A DNA stretch of 50,050 bases from an uncultured Bacteroidales bacterium (GTDB taxonomy: Bacteria > Bacteroidota > Bacteroidia > Bacteroidales > UBA932), in the NCBI GenBank assembly GCA_944323785.1, contig CALUTU010000017.1, positions 1 through 50,050 on the forward strand, in the 5' to 3' direction. A program made the translations under genes and the position numbers. The notes beneath the pieces are model-generated. The model was not told where the DNA came from and did not search any database. It saw only the letters and a program-made list of their open reading frames with translations. Each line of letters begins with the position of its first letter. The stretch's first letter is position 1. Below, piece by piece: positions 27,883 to 36,845 of the stretch.

Positions 27883-27890
27883 TAAATTTG
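27883..27890 (+). promoter_or_regulatory. TAAATTTG box of the pfp-led operon
   Basis: A TAnnTTTG match 22 nt before the ATG at 27913; the -33 region is only A+T-rich. Confidence 0.45.
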
Positions 27891-27912
27891 TAATGAATAA
27901 ACACAATGACTT

Positions 27913-29160
27913 ATGAAGCCGTCAATTGTAATCCTGGCGGGAGGAGGACCGGCTCCCGGCATCAATACAGTTATAGGAACTATAGCTAAGACCTTCATAT
28001 CGAAAGGATACAGGGTCATCGGTCTGCATGAGGGGTATAAGGGCCTTTTCAACGGAAAACCGTCCTATATCGACATAGATTTCTTCCTGGCTGACGACAT
28101 ATTCAACCGGGGCGGATCGCATCTGATGATGAGCCGTTACAAACCTTCGGATGAGGATTTCGAGAAGAGGTTTGACCTGAATTTTTTCAGGGACAATAAT
28201 GTAAAACTGCTGGTCACCATAGGCGGAGACGACACTGCATCCACTGCCAACAGAGTGACCAAATACCTGGGGTCGCACAGTATCTCCATTCAGAACATCC
28301 ATGTCCCCAAGACTATAGACAATGACCTTCCGTTGCCGAACAACCAGCCTACTTTCGGTTACCAGTCCGCAAAGTCAGAAGGCACGAGGGTCGCGACTAT
28401 TGTCTACGAGGATGCCCGTACCAGCGGTACGTGGTTTTTGGTTTCAGCTATGGGGCGAAGCGCCGGTCATCTGGCGATAGGTATAGGCGCTTCCTGCCAT
28501 TATCCCATGATAGTGATTCCGGAGATGTTCAACAAGACCGAATTGACGATAGACAAGATAGTGCGTCTTGCTGTGTCTTCCATCATAAAGAGAAAGCTGA
28601 TGGGCATATCTTACGGGGGCGTGATAGTGTCAGAGGGAGTGTTCTATCAACTCAGCAATGAAGAGCTGGTGTCGACCGGAGTACAGTTTTCATATGACGA
28701 GCACGGCCATCCTGAACTTGGAAAGATATCCAAGGCCCAGCTGTTCAGCACAGTACTGGATGCCAAACTGGAAGCTCTGGGGCTGAAGGTCAAGACACGC
28801 CCCATCGAGATAGGCTATGATGTCCGGTGTCACACACCTGTGTCGTTCGATATCACTTACTGCTCGCAGATGGCATTCGGGGTATGGAAGCTCTTCAAGG
28901 CCGGAGAGACAGGATGTATGGTGTACATCAACTCTCTGGGTATCGTCACTCCCCTGTATCTGAAAGACCTGCAGGATCCGGAGACAGGAAAGATACCTCC
29001 CCGTCCGGTGGACATATCCAGGGAAAAAGTGCAGAATGTACTCAGGTATATGCTTCATTATCTGACACCTGACGACTATGAGGCCGCCAAAAAGTACGTC
29101 ACTTACCCTTCTGACTACGATTTTTACAAGATTCTTAACTGGGAAAGACCTGAGGACTGA
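27913..29160 (+). CDS. pfp: Phosphofructokinase, PPi-dependent type
   Basis: A 415-residue group II/long phosphofructokinase that interconverts fructose 6-phosphate and fructose 1,6-bisphosphate. The phosphoryl-donor motif is G104-G-D-D107-T; Asp in place of Gly at the second position, together with Lys133 in P-K-T-I-D-N-D (ATP enzymes have P-G-T-I-D), is the established signature of pyrophosphate-using enzymes. The sugar-phosphate segment M-G-R-S-A-G is also present. Its stop overlaps the ATG of the GH13 gene by one base (TGATG). The donor assignment is inferred from the two residues. Confidence 0.93.
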   Translation: MKPSIVILAGGGPAPGINTVIGTIAKTFISKGYRVIGLHEGYKGLFNGKPSYIDIDFFLADDIFNRGGSHLMMSRYKPSDEDFEKRFDLNFFRDNNVKLLVTIGGDDTASTANRVTKYLGSHSISIQNIHVPKTIDNDLPLPNNQPTFGYQSAKSEGTRVATIVYEDARTSGTWFLVSAMGRSAGHLAIGIGASCHYPMIVIPEMFNKTELTIDKIVRLAVSSIIKRKLMGISYGGVIVSEGVFYQLSNEELVSTGVQFSYDEHGHPELGKISKAQLFSTVLDAKLEALGLKVKTRPIEIGYDVRCHTPVSFDITYCSQMAFGVWKLFKAGETGCMVYINSLGIVTPLYLKDLQDPETGKIPPRPVDISREKVQNVLRYMLHYLTPDDYEAAKKYVTYPSDYDFYKILNWERPED

Positions 29161-30554
29161 TGAAAGGCAAACTCATAATATATCAGATGCTGCCGAGAGT
29201 GTTCGGCAATATGTGCCAGGCCAATATCCCTGGAGGAACTCAGGAACAGAACGGTACCGGTAAGTTCAAGGACATCACCGCTCCCGTGTTGGACGGGATC
29301 AGGAAGCTCAATGTGACCCATATATGGTACACGGGTGTCATACGTCATGCCGTCCAGGGTGATTACGGAGTAAAAGGAGGCGCCGGTTCTCCGTTTGCAA
29401 TAACGGATTACTACGATGTCAATCCGTATCTGGCTTCCCGGGAAGCCGGCCGTATGAAGGAGTTCGAGGCTCTGGTCGCCAGGACCAAGGCCGCAGGCAT
29501 GGAGGTGATACTGGACTTTGTGCCCAATCATGTGTCTCCTTCATATAAAGGGACGATACGGCCTTTTGACGACTGCAATTTCTATCCTGGCCGGATCCAC
29601 GACGGGGACTGGAGCGATACTGTCAAGCTTAATTACAACGACAGGGACACATGGGAGAAGATGCGTGACATCCTGCTCTTCTGGGCGGCAAAGGGAGTAG
29701 GGGGATTCCGCTGCGATATGGTGGAGCTTGTGCCCGTAGATTTCTGGCACTGGTGCATTCCAGAGGTCAAGAAGTCATATCCGGAGCTCATCTTTATAGG
29801 TGAGGCCTATCAGCCTGACAATTACCGCAGTTACTTTGATTACGGATGTTTTGACTACCTCTATGACAAGAGCGGGTTCTATGATACTCTTAAGAAAATT
29901 GTAAGGGGAGAGGCTCCAGCATCCAGTCTGACTGCGCAATGGCAGCACCTGGGTCCTTATCAGGACCGCATGCTCAACTTTCTGGAGAATCACGACGAGG
30001 ACCGTATATCGTCACCGCATTTCGCCGGCAGTCCGTTCGGAGGGCTGGCCGCCCTGTTCGTGTCTCTGTTCTTCAACAGGGCCCCGTTCATGCTGTATTT
30101 CGGACAGGAGTTCGGTGAAGGTCCTGACAAAACCTCCATTTTTGATTTCTGTTCGCTGCCAAAAGTACGTGACTGGCTCCGCGGAGTCAAGGCCGGAGAT
30201 CCGATGAAGTATCTTGGCTACGAGGAGCAGGCTCTGTATGTGGTCTACCGCGAGTTCATGAAGAAAACAGCAGAACCGGCAATCTATAAAGGAGATACAT
30301 TTGATCTGGAGTACGCGAATCCGGCTTCCGGATATTTCAATCCTGACAGACACTTTGTCTTTATGAGAAAATCAGGCGGCAGACTTTACCTGTGCGCGGC
30401 CAATTTCTCAAATGAAAGAGTGCAGATAAAAGTCCATATCCCTAAACATGCTTTTGAATATTTTGGAATTCAGGAAACGGATGTATTAAACTCAAGTACA
30501 CCTGTGGACGTAAGAATAGCCTCAGACGCAGGCACATTGTTAAGATTGTTGTAA
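29160..30554 (+). CDS. GH13 alpha-amylase-family glycoside hydrolase
   Basis: A 464-residue (beta/alpha)8 protein with no signal peptide, so cytosolic. The four GH13 regions are seen: D119-F-V-P-N-H (region I), G-F-R-C-D186 (nucleophile), E215 in F-I-G-E-A (acid/base) and N277-H-D279 (transition-state Asp). A short C-terminal beta domain follows. It starts inside the stop of pfp and ends 1 bp before the kinase-like gene, consistent with intracellular breakdown of an alpha-glucan or oligosaccharide. Specificity cannot be read from sequence. Confidence 0.93.
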   Translation: MKGKLIIYQMLPRVFGNMCQANIPGGTQEQNGTGKFKDITAPVLDGIRKLNVTHIWYTGVIRHAVQGDYGVKGGAGSPFAITDYYDVNPYLASREAGRMKEFEALVARTKAAGMEVILDFVPNHVSPSYKGTIRPFDDCNFYPGRIHDGDWSDTVKLNYNDRDTWEKMRDILLFWAAKGVGGFRCDMVELVPVDFWHWCIPEVKKSYPELIFIGEAYQPDNYRSYFDYGCFDYLYDKSGFYDTLKKIVRGEAPASSLTAQWQHLGPYQDRMLNFLENHDEDRISSPHFAGSPFGGLAALFVSLFFNRAPFMLYFGQEFGEGPDKTSIFDFCSLPKVRDWLRGVKAGDPMKYLGYEEQALYVVYREFMKKTAEPAIYKGDTFDLEYANPASGYFNPDRHFVFMRKSGGRLYLCAANFSNERVQIKVHIPKHAFEYFGIQETDVLNSSTPVDVRIASDAGTLLRLL

Positions 30555-30555
30555 T

Positions 30556-31638
30556 ATGCATCAGAATAACAGGTTAATAGATATCGCCGGGCAGTTCAGG
30601 ATGGATGGTGTCCCTTCTGAGGTCAAGGCCCTTGGAGACGGTTTTATCAACGATACTTATACTGTCTTGATAGCGGGCAGTCCGATAAGGTATATACTGC
30701 AGCGCAAGAATACTGCTATATTTAAAGATGTTCCGGGTATGATGAGCAACATCAAGGCCGTGACCGAGCATTTGAAAAAGAAAATAGCAGATGCGGGAGG
30801 AGATTCTATGCGGGAAGCCCTGACCGTAGTGCCGGCAAAGGACGGCAGGCTCTACTATGAATGTGACGGAGAATATTGGTGCGCAACGGTATTTATCGAT
30901 GACTCTGTTAGTTACGATAAAGCTGACTCTGAGTATCTGGCTGAGTGCGGAGGACGAGGCATAGGCAGGTTTCAGGCAATGCTGGCTGATTTTGAAGGTG
31001 AGTTAGTGGATACGCTGCCTGGATTCCACAATATCAGATACCGTTTCGTGCAGTGGGACAAGACTTTGGCGGAAGATCCGGCAGGCCGTGCAGCCGAAGT
31101 GCGGGATCTGATCTCAGAGATAGAGGCTCGTCGTTCCGAGATGCTTGATTTTTTCAAACTTGTAGAAGGCGGTCAGATACCGCTGAGAGTTACTCACAAC
31201 GATACCAAGATAGCCAATATGCTTTTTGACCGTGACGGAAACGTCCTGTGCGTGCTGGATTTGGATACAGTTCTCAGAGCACCGTGCCTATATGATTTCG
31301 GTGACTCCATACGCTCGTATACCAATACCGGTGCCGAGGACGATCCGGAGCCGGACAGAGTTTCCATGAGCCGCAAGATGTACGATGCTTTTCTTCGCGG
31401 ATATCTGTCCGAGGCCGAGGATTTCCTGACGGACATAGAGCGCGAATATTTGCCGTTCTCGGCCCGTTACATCACATACGAGCAGGTCCTGAGGTTCCTG
31501 ATGGACTACATTGACGGTGACAGATATTATAAGGTGAAATATCCGGAACACAACCTTGTCAGGACGCGTGCCCAGCTGCGTCTCCTCCAGTCCATCGAGC
31601 ACGAGTTGTTTTCACACAATTCCTATTATGTTAAATAG
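30556..31638 (+). CDS. APH-fold sugar kinase-like protein (N-acetylhexosamine kinase-like)
   Basis: A 360-residue aminoglycoside-phosphotransferase-fold protein. The catalytic loop is H214-N-D216-T-K-I-A-N221 and the metal-binding motif V-L-D235-L-D237-T-V. This H-N-D-T-K...D-L-D-T arrangement resembles bifidobacterial N-acetylhexosamine 1-kinase (NahK) more than antibiotic kinases. Its place between a GH13 hydrolase and rarA, in one operon with phosphofructokinase, supports a role in phosphorylating a sugar released from glycans; this is inference. It is followed by rarA after 3 bp. Confidence 0.87.
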   Translation: MHQNNRLIDIAGQFRMDGVPSEVKALGDGFINDTYTVLIAGSPIRYILQRKNTAIFKDVPGMMSNIKAVTEHLKKKIADAGGDSMREALTVVPAKDGRLYYECDGEYWCATVFIDDSVSYDKADSEYLAECGGRGIGRFQAMLADFEGELVDTLPGFHNIRYRFVQWDKTLAEDPAGRAAEVRDLISEIEARRSEMLDFFKLVEGGQIPLRVTHNDTKIANMLFDRDGNVLCVLDLDTVLRAPCLYDFGDSIRSYTNTGAEDDPEPDRVSMSRKMYDAFLRGYLSEAEDFLTDIEREYLPFSARYITYEQVLRFLMDYIDGDRYYKVKYPEHNLVRTRAQLRLLQSIEHELFSHNSYYVK

Positions 31639-31641
31639 GAT

Positions 31642-32937
31642 ATGACAGACCTCTTTTCCATGCCTTCCATGCCGCTGCCTGAGCGGATGCGCCCCAACTC
31701 TCTTGCGGAGTTCGTCGGCCAGGAACATCTGGTCGGTGCCGGCGCGGTGCTCCGGAAAATGATTGAGTCCGGCAATATCTCCTCGTTTATTCTCTGGGGC
31801 CCTCCGGGTGTCGGCAAGACCACGCTCGCGCACATCGTCTCCAAGGAACTCAAGCGGGACTTCTACACGCTCTCAGCCATCAGTTCCGGAGTCAAGGAAC
31901 TGCGCGACGTATTTGCCCGCGCCAAGGACAACTCCATATTCGCCAAAGGCTCGCCGATACTTTTTATCGACGAGATTCACCGTTTTTCCAAATCACAGCA
32001 GGACGCGCTGCTCGGAGCCGTGGAGACCGGCACCGTGACCCTCATCGGCGCCACTACAGAGAACCCGTCCTTCGAGGTAATCACCCCTTTGCTCTCCCGG
32101 TGTCAGGTATTTGTCATGAAGCCGTTGGAAGTCAAGGATCTGGAGACCCTGCTGGAACGCGCGCTTACCAAGGATCCGTATCTTAGGACTCGCAGTATTG
32201 ATGTAAGGCAGAAGGACGCGCTGTTCAGATTTTCCGGAGGGGATGCTCGTAAATTGCTGAATATACTGGAGATAGTTGTAAACTCGTTCCCGCCTGAGGA
32301 GCAGGTGGTGATAGACGATGCTGTAGTGGCCGACCGGCTTCAGGAGAACATCTCGATATACGATAAGAACGGCGAGATGCACTATGACATCATCTCCGCC
32401 TTTATCAAGAGTATGCGGGGCTCTGACCCCAACGGAGCCGTCTACTGGATGGCCCGTATGCTGGCCGGAGGTGAGGACCCCCTGTTCATTGCCCGCAGGA
32501 TGCTCATTCTGGCTTCGGAGGATATCGGACTGGCCAACCCCAACGCGCTGCTGCTGGCTCAGGCCACATTTGACGCAGTCCACAAGATAGGTATGCCCGA
32601 GGCCCGCATAATCCTCTCTGAATGTGCCATCTACCTTGCCACCTGTGTCAAGAGCAACTCGGCCTACATGGCCATTGACGCAGCTATGGCCCTCGCGGAA
32701 AAGGGTGACAACTCCCCCGTCCCGCTCCATCTGCGCAATGCCCCTACCAGGCTCATGAAAGATCTCGGATATTCGAAGGACTACAAGTATGCCCACGACT
32801 TCGAGGGTAATTTCACTGATCAGGAATTCCTTCCGGACGGACTTTCCGGAACTGTATTTTACGAGCCTGGCAATAATCCGAGGGAAAATGAGATACGCAC
32901 CCGAATGGAGCGTCTCTGGCCAAAATACAAGAAATAA
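31642..32937 (+). CDS. rarA: Replication-associated recombination AAA+ ATPase RarA (MgsA)
   Basis: A 431-residue clamp-loader-like ATPase acting at stalled replication forks. Walker A is G53-P-P-G-V-G-K-T60, Walker B F-I-D-E-I-H near 107, and the sensor 1 segment L-I-G-A-T-T-E-N-P-S follows. The C-terminal tetramerisation region carries S-A-F-I-K-S-M-R-G-S-D-P-N-A-like residues and A-S-E-D-I-G-L-A-N-P. Full length. It ends 11 bp from the convergent tamL stop. Confidence 0.97.
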   Translation: MTDLFSMPSMPLPERMRPNSLAEFVGQEHLVGAGAVLRKMIESGNISSFILWGPPGVGKTTLAHIVSKELKRDFYTLSAISSGVKELRDVFARAKDNSIFAKGSPILFIDEIHRFSKSQQDALLGAVETGTVTLIGATTENPSFEVITPLLSRCQVFVMKPLEVKDLETLLERALTKDPYLRTRSIDVRQKDALFRFSGGDARKLLNILEIVVNSFPPEEQVVIDDAVVADRLQENISIYDKNGEMHYDIISAFIKSMRGSDPNGAVYWMARMLAGGEDPLFIARRMLILASEDIGLANPNALLLAQATFDAVHKIGMPEARIILSECAIYLATCVKSNSAYMAIDAAMALAEKGDNSPVPLHLRNAPTRLMKDLGYSKDYKYAHDFEGNFTDQEFLPDGLSGTVFYEPGNNPRENEIRTRMERLWPKYKK

Positions 32938-32948
32938 GCCCCTGAATC

Positions 32949-35297
32949 CTAGAACGGGTAGCCGATTCCGAACTGGAAGGCATATCCTCCGCGCCTGAGC
33001 CAGTTGCGGGCATTCTGCCACTGCTGTGAAGCCGGGTCGTACAGTTTGATTCCCAAGTCAAAACGCACGACTACGAAATTGAGGTCCAGCCTGATGCCGG
33101 CACCCCAGCTAAGAGCGGATGTCGTAAGCATATTCCTGAAAGAGAAATACGAGGACTGCTCCGCGCTCTCGTCTTCCGTGCTGCCCTCCATGGACTGATG
33201 GTTGCGGCCGGTACGGTCAATATTCCAGACATTGCCCCAGTCTACGAACAAGGCTCCACGGAAGATAGAGAACAGAGGAAAACGGTACTCGACGTTGGCC
33301 TCAAGCCTCATATCGCCGGTTTGGTTGGGAATGGAGAATGTCTGGTCCATTTGGGACGAGCCAGGACCTACGCTTCTTGCAGTCCAGCCGCGCAGGCTGT
33401 TTGAACCTCCTGCCCAGAACAGACGCTCGAAAGGCATCTTGGTCGAGTTGCCGTAAGCGTAACCGGCACCTCCAAGAGCCCTTACAGCCAGGGCCTGCTT
33501 ATTGTTCTTGCCGAATTTCCATGTATAGGACAGCGACAGCTCCGCCCTTACGAACTGCGAGTAAGGCGAATTCCAGATAGTATGGAAACCGGAACTGTCT
33601 ACCGGCATGAAATTGTTAAAGGCGGAAAGCAGATTTCCTGCCAGGTCGAATTGAAAGTCTGCCTTGAAAAATGACTTCTGGGGATTGAGGCTCGGATCAC
33701 TGCTGTACTGCATATCGAATCCGAGACCGAACTCAAAATGATTCTTGTAGGCCTCGCGCACGAACGGATTGGTAAGCGATTCCATAAAAGACTCGCTGTA
33801 AACAGGCAGGTTGACTATATTGAACTGGACTGGAACCACTTTGAAATAATATTTGTTGGACTGGCTGCTCCAGTTCCAGCCGAAACTGGCTCCGATCATA
33901 TTGCGTGTATACTCCGGCCGACGTTGGAAATTGTACGTGATATCCAAGTCGGTACGTGGAATGATGTTCTTGAACATCCTGTCGGGCAGAAGTACGAACG
34001 TCGGGAAACTGAGACCGGCACTGGCACCGAATTCGGTCGCCCGTGTCGAGTTGTCCACAGAAAACTGGAAATTGCCGGAAACAGATAGCGAGAGCCACTC
34101 CCCTCCTTTGAATATATTGCGGTTATAATATGACAAAGTAGGAGAAATACCTATCAGACCGGTCGAATTGGTCGAAGCCTCAAGGTTGATCCTGTAGCCG
34201 TGGGCCTTTGAAGGTATCAGCCTTATCATACAGTCCACCACGTTGGTGTCTGTCTTATTGAGTTCGACACTTACGTTGTTGTAAATACGCATGTTTGCGA
34301 ACCGTTGGTAGGTGTTGTTGACGATAAACTCACTGTAGACATCTCCCGGTTCTATGCGGTTCATCTTGTACAGGATGGACGGACGCACCTTCCGTTTGGA
34401 ATCATACAGTATCGTAAGATTCTCATATTTGAGGGTATCCAGTATCTGAGGAATCTTCTTGGCGACAGAAACCCTGTACCTGATGTTGTCGGATACCGGA
34501 CGTATAGATACGTCACCGAAGTAGAATTTCCTGTGCCGTCGGGCATCCTGAGGAGTTTCATTGCGGGTGTAATTGCGTACAAACACCTTCAGCAGGGCGG
34601 AATCCTTTATCGATAATGTATCCGCTGCAAAAAAATAGTAGTTTTTAGAGAACTCATAGTAACCCCTGTCCTTGATATAGGCAGCTGAACGCTCGGTCTC
34701 CCTGTCCAACAGGTCCTCTGACAACGGAGCTCCTCGTTTTATCAGGGAGTTTGCCGTATCACTGTACACCACTTCTGCAAGAGCAGGGTCATCTACCTGA
34801 TACTGTATGTCCTTAATTGGATACTGCTTGCCGAGGGTAACCATATAGTCTACGACAGTCTGTCTGTCCTTTATCTCTGCCCTGGCCTCGACCGTGGAGT
34901 TGTAGTAGCCGATATTTTTCAGATGCGTGGTGATATTATCCCGGCTGTCCTCCATCAACGCCGGATCAAACACCACTGGCGCCTGCCCTAAGCGGGTGAC
35001 AAATCTGTCCCACCCCTTGCCTTTTCCATTAGTCCAGTTGTAGACGTATATAAACGGATTCCACCCTCCCCTTCTGGTTTTTATAATATAGGTATTGGCC
35101 TGCTGGCGGATATAGTTGTCCAGCTGGGAGTCCTGATATTCCGGATGCTCCTTCTTGTTGACCACAGTTATGACGTTGCTTTTCAAGCGGGTCTGGTCTC
35201 CGGTCAGGACCTTCGTAGTACTGCATGAGCCCAATAGAAGCATCATCGACATGAAAGTCAATATCAGATAGATATATGCCGGGCTCTTTTGACGCAT
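32949..35297 (-). CDS. tamL: TamL-type BamA/TamA-family outer-membrane lipoprotein
   Basis: A 782-residue Omp85-superfamily protein with a lipoprotein signal (L-L-L-G-S-C25) instead of a plain signal peptide, the hallmark of the Bacteroidota TamL paralogue. About 350 residues of POTRA-like repeats precede a 16-stranded barrel (about 375-782). The barrel includes the G-G-S-N-S-L-R-G-W segment near 645, which corresponds to the conserved lid-lock loop of Omp85 proteins, and the chain ends in an aromatic residue (F-G-I-G-Y-P-F). Partner TamB is not in this window. A TAAATTTG box lies 13 nt upstream of the ATG. Confidence 0.93.
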   Translation of the reverse strand: MRQKSPAYIYLILTFMSMMLLLGSCSTTKVLTGDQTRLKSNVITVVNKKEHPEYQDSQLDNYIRQQANTYIIKTRRGGWNPFIYVYNWTNGKGKGWDRFVTRLGQAPVVFDPALMEDSRDNITTHLKNIGYYNSTVEARAEIKDRQTVVDYMVTLGKQYPIKDIQYQVDDPALAEVVYSDTANSLIKRGAPLSEDLLDRETERSAAYIKDRGYYEFSKNYYFFAADTLSIKDSALLKVFVRNYTRNETPQDARRHRKFYFGDVSIRPVSDNIRYRVSVAKKIPQILDTLKYENLTILYDSKRKVRPSILYKMNRIEPGDVYSEFIVNNTYQRFANMRIYNNVSVELNKTDTNVVDCMIRLIPSKAHGYRINLEASTNSTGLIGISPTLSYYNRNIFKGGEWLSLSVSGNFQFSVDNSTRATEFGASAGLSFPTFVLLPDRMFKNIIPRTDLDITYNFQRRPEYTRNMIGASFGWNWSSQSNKYYFKVVPVQFNIVNLPVYSESFMESLTNPFVREAYKNHFEFGLGFDMQYSSDPSLNPQKSFFKADFQFDLAGNLLSAFNNFMPVDSSGFHTIWNSPYSQFVRAELSLSYTWKFGKNNKQALAVRALGGAGYAYGNSTKMPFERLFWAGGSNSLRGWTARSVGPGSSQMDQTFSIPNQTGDMRLEANVEYRFPLFSIFRGALFVDWGNVWNIDRTGRNHQSMEGSTEDESAEQSSYFSFRNMLTTSALSWGAGIRLDLNFVVVRFDLGIKLYDPASQQWQNARNWLRRGGYAFQFGIGYPF

Positions 35298-35310
35298 TTA
35301 CATTTTTCTG

Positions 35311-35318
35311 CAAATTTA
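35311..35318 (-). promoter_or_regulatory. TAAATTTG box of tamL
   Basis: A TAnnTTTG match on the minus strand ending 13 nt before the ATG at 35297, with TTTT (complement of 35339-35342) 20 nt upstream. Confidence 0.5.
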
Positions 35319-35351
35319 TAATTTTTAATGCTTTTATAAAAAATAGTTGGA

Positions 35352-35359
35352 TATATTTG
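35352..35359 (+). promoter_or_regulatory. TATATTTG box of the arginine decarboxylase-like gene
   Basis: A TAnnTTTG match that would start the mRNA near 35365, giving a leader of about 65 nt that contains a perfect hairpin. Confidence 0.5.
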
Positions 35360-35370
35360 CAGTGTGAAAA

Positions 35371-35387
35371 ATCCGGGTGAGCCGGAT
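35371..35387 (+). promoter_or_regulatory. Hairpin in the leader of the arginine decarboxylase-like gene
   Basis: ATCCGG and CCGGAT form a perfect 6-bp stem around GTGAG, placed at the predicted 5' end of the mRNA and followed by a purine-rich stretch. It has no U-tract, so it is not a terminator; it may stabilise the 5' end or be regulatory. Confidence 0.35.
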
Positions 35388-35429
35388 GGCATGAAAAGAG
35401 GTAAAAGTAACTAAGTTGCATTAAGCGTC

Positions 35430-36827
35430 ATGAAGAACAAGTACATCGATTTGGTTGAGCAGTCCTTCGAGTTTCCGCAGGACGAATTCCGTGTAGAGGA
35501 CGGAGCTCTGTATTTCCACGATATTCCGATGATGGATGTCATCGAACAGTACGGCACGCCGCTGAAGATATCGTATCTGCCCAAAATATCCTCGCAGATA
35601 CAGCGGGCCAAGAGGATGTTCAATGTGGCCATGGCCAAGGTGGACTATCAGGGCGACTACCATTACTGCTACTGTACCAAGAGTTCGCACTTCTCCTTCG
35701 TACTGGAAGAGGCCCTGAAGAACGACATCCACATAGAGACATCATCGGCCTTCGACTTCAACCTGATAGAGTCCCTCTACGACAGCAAGACAGTAGACAA
35801 GGATCTCTATATCATCTGTAACGGCTACAAGAAAGACACATACATCGCCAATATCGCCCAGTTCATCAACAACGGCTGGCACAACACCATACCCATCCTC
35901 GACAACATGCCCGAGCTGGACCAGCTTGACGCCGTGATCAACGAGCCTACCCGCATCGGTATCCGTATCGCGGCCGAGGAGGAGCCCAAGTTCGAGTTCT
36001 ACACCTCTCGTCTGGGTATCCGCTACAAGGACATCATGCCCTTCTATCAGGAAAAGCTCAGCCATAACAAGAAGTTCAGTCTCAAGATGCTGCACTTCTT
36101 CATCAACACCGGCATCAAGGACAACGCCTACTACTGGAACGAGCTGGGCAAATGTGTCAACGTATACTGCAACCTCAAGGCTGTCTGCCCTACCCTCGAT
36201 TCCCTGAACATAGGCGGCGGCCTGCCGATCAAGAACTCCCTGGGCATGGACTACGACTACGAGTACATGATTGAGGAGGTGGTGGCCCAGATCAAGAGCA
36301 TCTGCAACTCCCGAGGAGTCGAGGAGCCCAACATTTTCACCGAGTTCGGTTCCTATACCGTAGGTGAGAGCGGAGCCACCATATTCTCCATACTCGGAGT
36401 CAAGCAGCAGAACGACCGCGAGAAATGGTACATGGTCGACAGTTCCTTCATGACCACCCTCCCCGACATCTGGGGCATCAAGCAGAAATTCATCCTCCTG
36501 CCGATAAACAAGTGGGACCAGCCCTACGAGAGAGTCTTCCTCGGAGGCCTCACCTGCGACAGTCAGGACTACTACAACGCCGAGGAGCACGCCAACGCCA
36601 TCTTCCTTCCCAAGGTCTCCCCTGACGACCCGGAGCCCCTGTACATCGGCTTCTTCCACACCGGAGCCTACCAGGAGTCAATAGCCGGCTACGGCGGCAT
36701 CCAGCACTGCCTCCAGCCTGCTCCCAAGCATATCATCATCGACAAGACACCGGACGGGGACTATACCACCAAGCTCTTCAGCAAGGAGCAGACCTACAAG
36801 TCGATGCTCAAGATCCTGGGATATTGA
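35430..36827 (+). CDS. speA: Fold type III PLP decarboxylase, arginine decarboxylase-like
   Basis: A 465-residue alanine-racemase-fold decarboxylase. The PLP lysine is K84 in Y-C-Y-C-T-K-S-S-H; a G-G-G phosphate-binding loop (L-N-I-G-G-G-L-P) lies near 265; E-F-G-S-Y-T-V and the Y-Q-E-S-I-A-G-Y segment near the C-terminus complete the active site. This shorter version (biosynthetic SpeA of E. coli has about 650 residues) is the one annotated as arginine decarboxylase in Bacteroidota; it would open polyamine synthesis via agmatine. Substrate is inferred from that family, and diaminopimelate- or carboxynorspermidine-type decarboxylases are alternatives. 18 bp separate it from the methyltransferase gene. 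Confidence 0.85.
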   Translation: MKNKYIDLVEQSFEFPQDEFRVEDGALYFHDIPMMDVIEQYGTPLKISYLPKISSQIQRAKRMFNVAMAKVDYQGDYHYCYCTKSSHFSFVLEEALKNDIHIETSSAFDFNLIESLYDSKTVDKDLYIICNGYKKDTYIANIAQFINNGWHNTIPILDNMPELDQLDAVINEPTRIGIRIAAEEEPKFEFYTSRLGIRYKDIMPFYQEKLSHNKKFSLKMLHFFINTGIKDNAYYWNELGKCVNVYCNLKAVCPTLDSLNIGGGLPIKNSLGMDYDYEYMIEEVVAQIKSICNSRGVEEPNIFTEFGSYTVGESGATIFSILGVKQQNDREKWYMVDSSFMTTLPDIWGIKQKFILLPINKWDQPYERVFLGGLTCDSQDYYNAEEHANAIFLPKVSPDDPEPLYIGFFHTGAYQESIAGYGGIQHCLQPAPKHIIIDKTPDGDYTTKLFSKEQTYKSMLKILGY

Positions 36828-36845
36828 CGGAAGTTCTGCGGGACA

